Source: Thiomargarita sp. (GTDB lineage: Bacteria > Pseudomonadota > Gammaproteobacteria > Beggiatoales > Beggiatoaceae). Taken from it: a stretch of 64,000 nucleotides of DNA. How positions within the stretch are numbered: the first letter of the stretch is position 1; the number at the start of each line of letters is the position of its first letter. Under the pieces are notes generated by a model. That model searched no databases, was not told the origin of the DNA, and worked only from the letters and a program-made list of their open reading frames with translations. Positions 63,853 through 64,000 of this stretch are shown here, in pieces. The stretch covers positions 280,894 to 344,893 of the forward strand of contig DYNP01000001.1 in the NCBI GenBank assembly GCA_020721005.1. Direction: 5' to 3'. A program made the position numbers and the translations under genes.

Positions 63853-64000
63853 ATGACTGATGAAGAATTGAAGTTTTTGGTGGCTGGTTTGGCAGTCGCA
63901 CAGCAGGAAACAACCCTGAAAATGCAGGAAACAACTCTGAAAATGCAGGAAACAAATTTGAGAATGGGTGAATTATTCCAAAAATCAGATGAGTTGTTCC
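63853..64000 (+). CDS. N-terminus of a coiled-coil, DUF3782-like protein (cut by window edge)
   Basis: From ATG 63853, with AAAAGGGA upstream, the frame stays open to the window end (49 codons). It begins MTDEELKFLVAGLAVAQQ and continues with three in-frame 21-base repeats (63904-63924, 63925-63945, 63946-63966) coding QETTLKM-like heptads, a coiled coil. This start is typical of DUF3782-type proteins, so with the fragment just upstream it suggests two related genes were once side by side. The C-terminus is outside the window. Confidence 0.6.
   Translation, partial: MTDEELKFLVAGLAVAQQETTLKMQETTLKMQETNLRMGELFQKSDELF

Overview
The window looks like a chromosomal segment of a large-genome filamentous sulfur-oxidising gammaproteobacterium (Thiotrichales; Beggiatoa/Thioploca/Thiomargarita-like). 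Reasons: a dsrN-dsrR pair of the reverse dissimilatory sulfite reductase pathway, gammaproteobacterial-type housekeeping genes (nth, pyrE, dapE, glyQS, gmhB, qmcA, ttcA), many long secreted or signalling proteins (FIST, NHL/C13 peptidase, alpha-2-macroglobulin, PAS-GAF-cyclase, BLUF), and several families of short palindromic intergenic repeats. Genus assignment is inference; no rRNA gene is present. No CRISPR array, phage or intact transposase gene was seen.

Layout. 1-1.4 kb: minus-strand envelope polysaccharide genes (epimerase, then a GT4 sugar-phosphate transferase cut by the window edge). 1.46-4.86 kb: dsrN, dsrR and an MshL-like secretin. 4.86-15.3 kb: minus-strand block with a FIST sensor protein, an NHL propeller/C13 (caspase-like) peptidase gene that appears split by a frameshift, and a very long exported repeat protein. 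15.3-16.27 kb: gene-free arrays of hairpin repeats. 16.3-27.6 kb: minus-strand alpha-2-macroglobulin, a two-enzyme peptidoglycan hydrolase with a duplicated unrecognised C-terminal module, a zinc-ribbon protein with decapeptide repeats, and a solitary NiFe hydrogenase large subunit (HoxH). 27.6-28.1 kb: a MITE-like element next to a duplicated leader. 28.1-34.6 kb: plus-strand BCCT carrier, double-domain substrate-binding lipoprotein, GH3 enzyme, epimerase and nth. 34.5-38.7 kb: an RND efflux pump and adaptor.

39.3-64 kb: mostly housekeeping and signalling: dapE, tRNA-Thr(CGT), pyrE, a DUF945-like protein, a BLUF photoreceptor, LysM lipoproteins, ttcA, qmcA, a GT-C-like membrane protein, an LpxL-like acyltransferase, a multidomain adenylate cyclase with a defective receiver, a 2-Cys peroxiredoxin, a TPR protein, glyQ-glyS-gmhB, an exported ClpP-like protease, a dynamin-like GTPase, and at the right edge a fragment plus the start of a coiled-coil protein of a DUF3782-like type.

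Functional themes: sulfur oxidation cofactor supply (dsrN/dsrR), envelope construction and defence (GT4, LpxL-like, gmhB, amidase, alpha-2-macroglobulin, GH3), osmoprotection (BCCT plus binding protein), and sensing (FIST, BLUF, cyclase). All family calls come from reading motifs by eye; none was tested by a database search.
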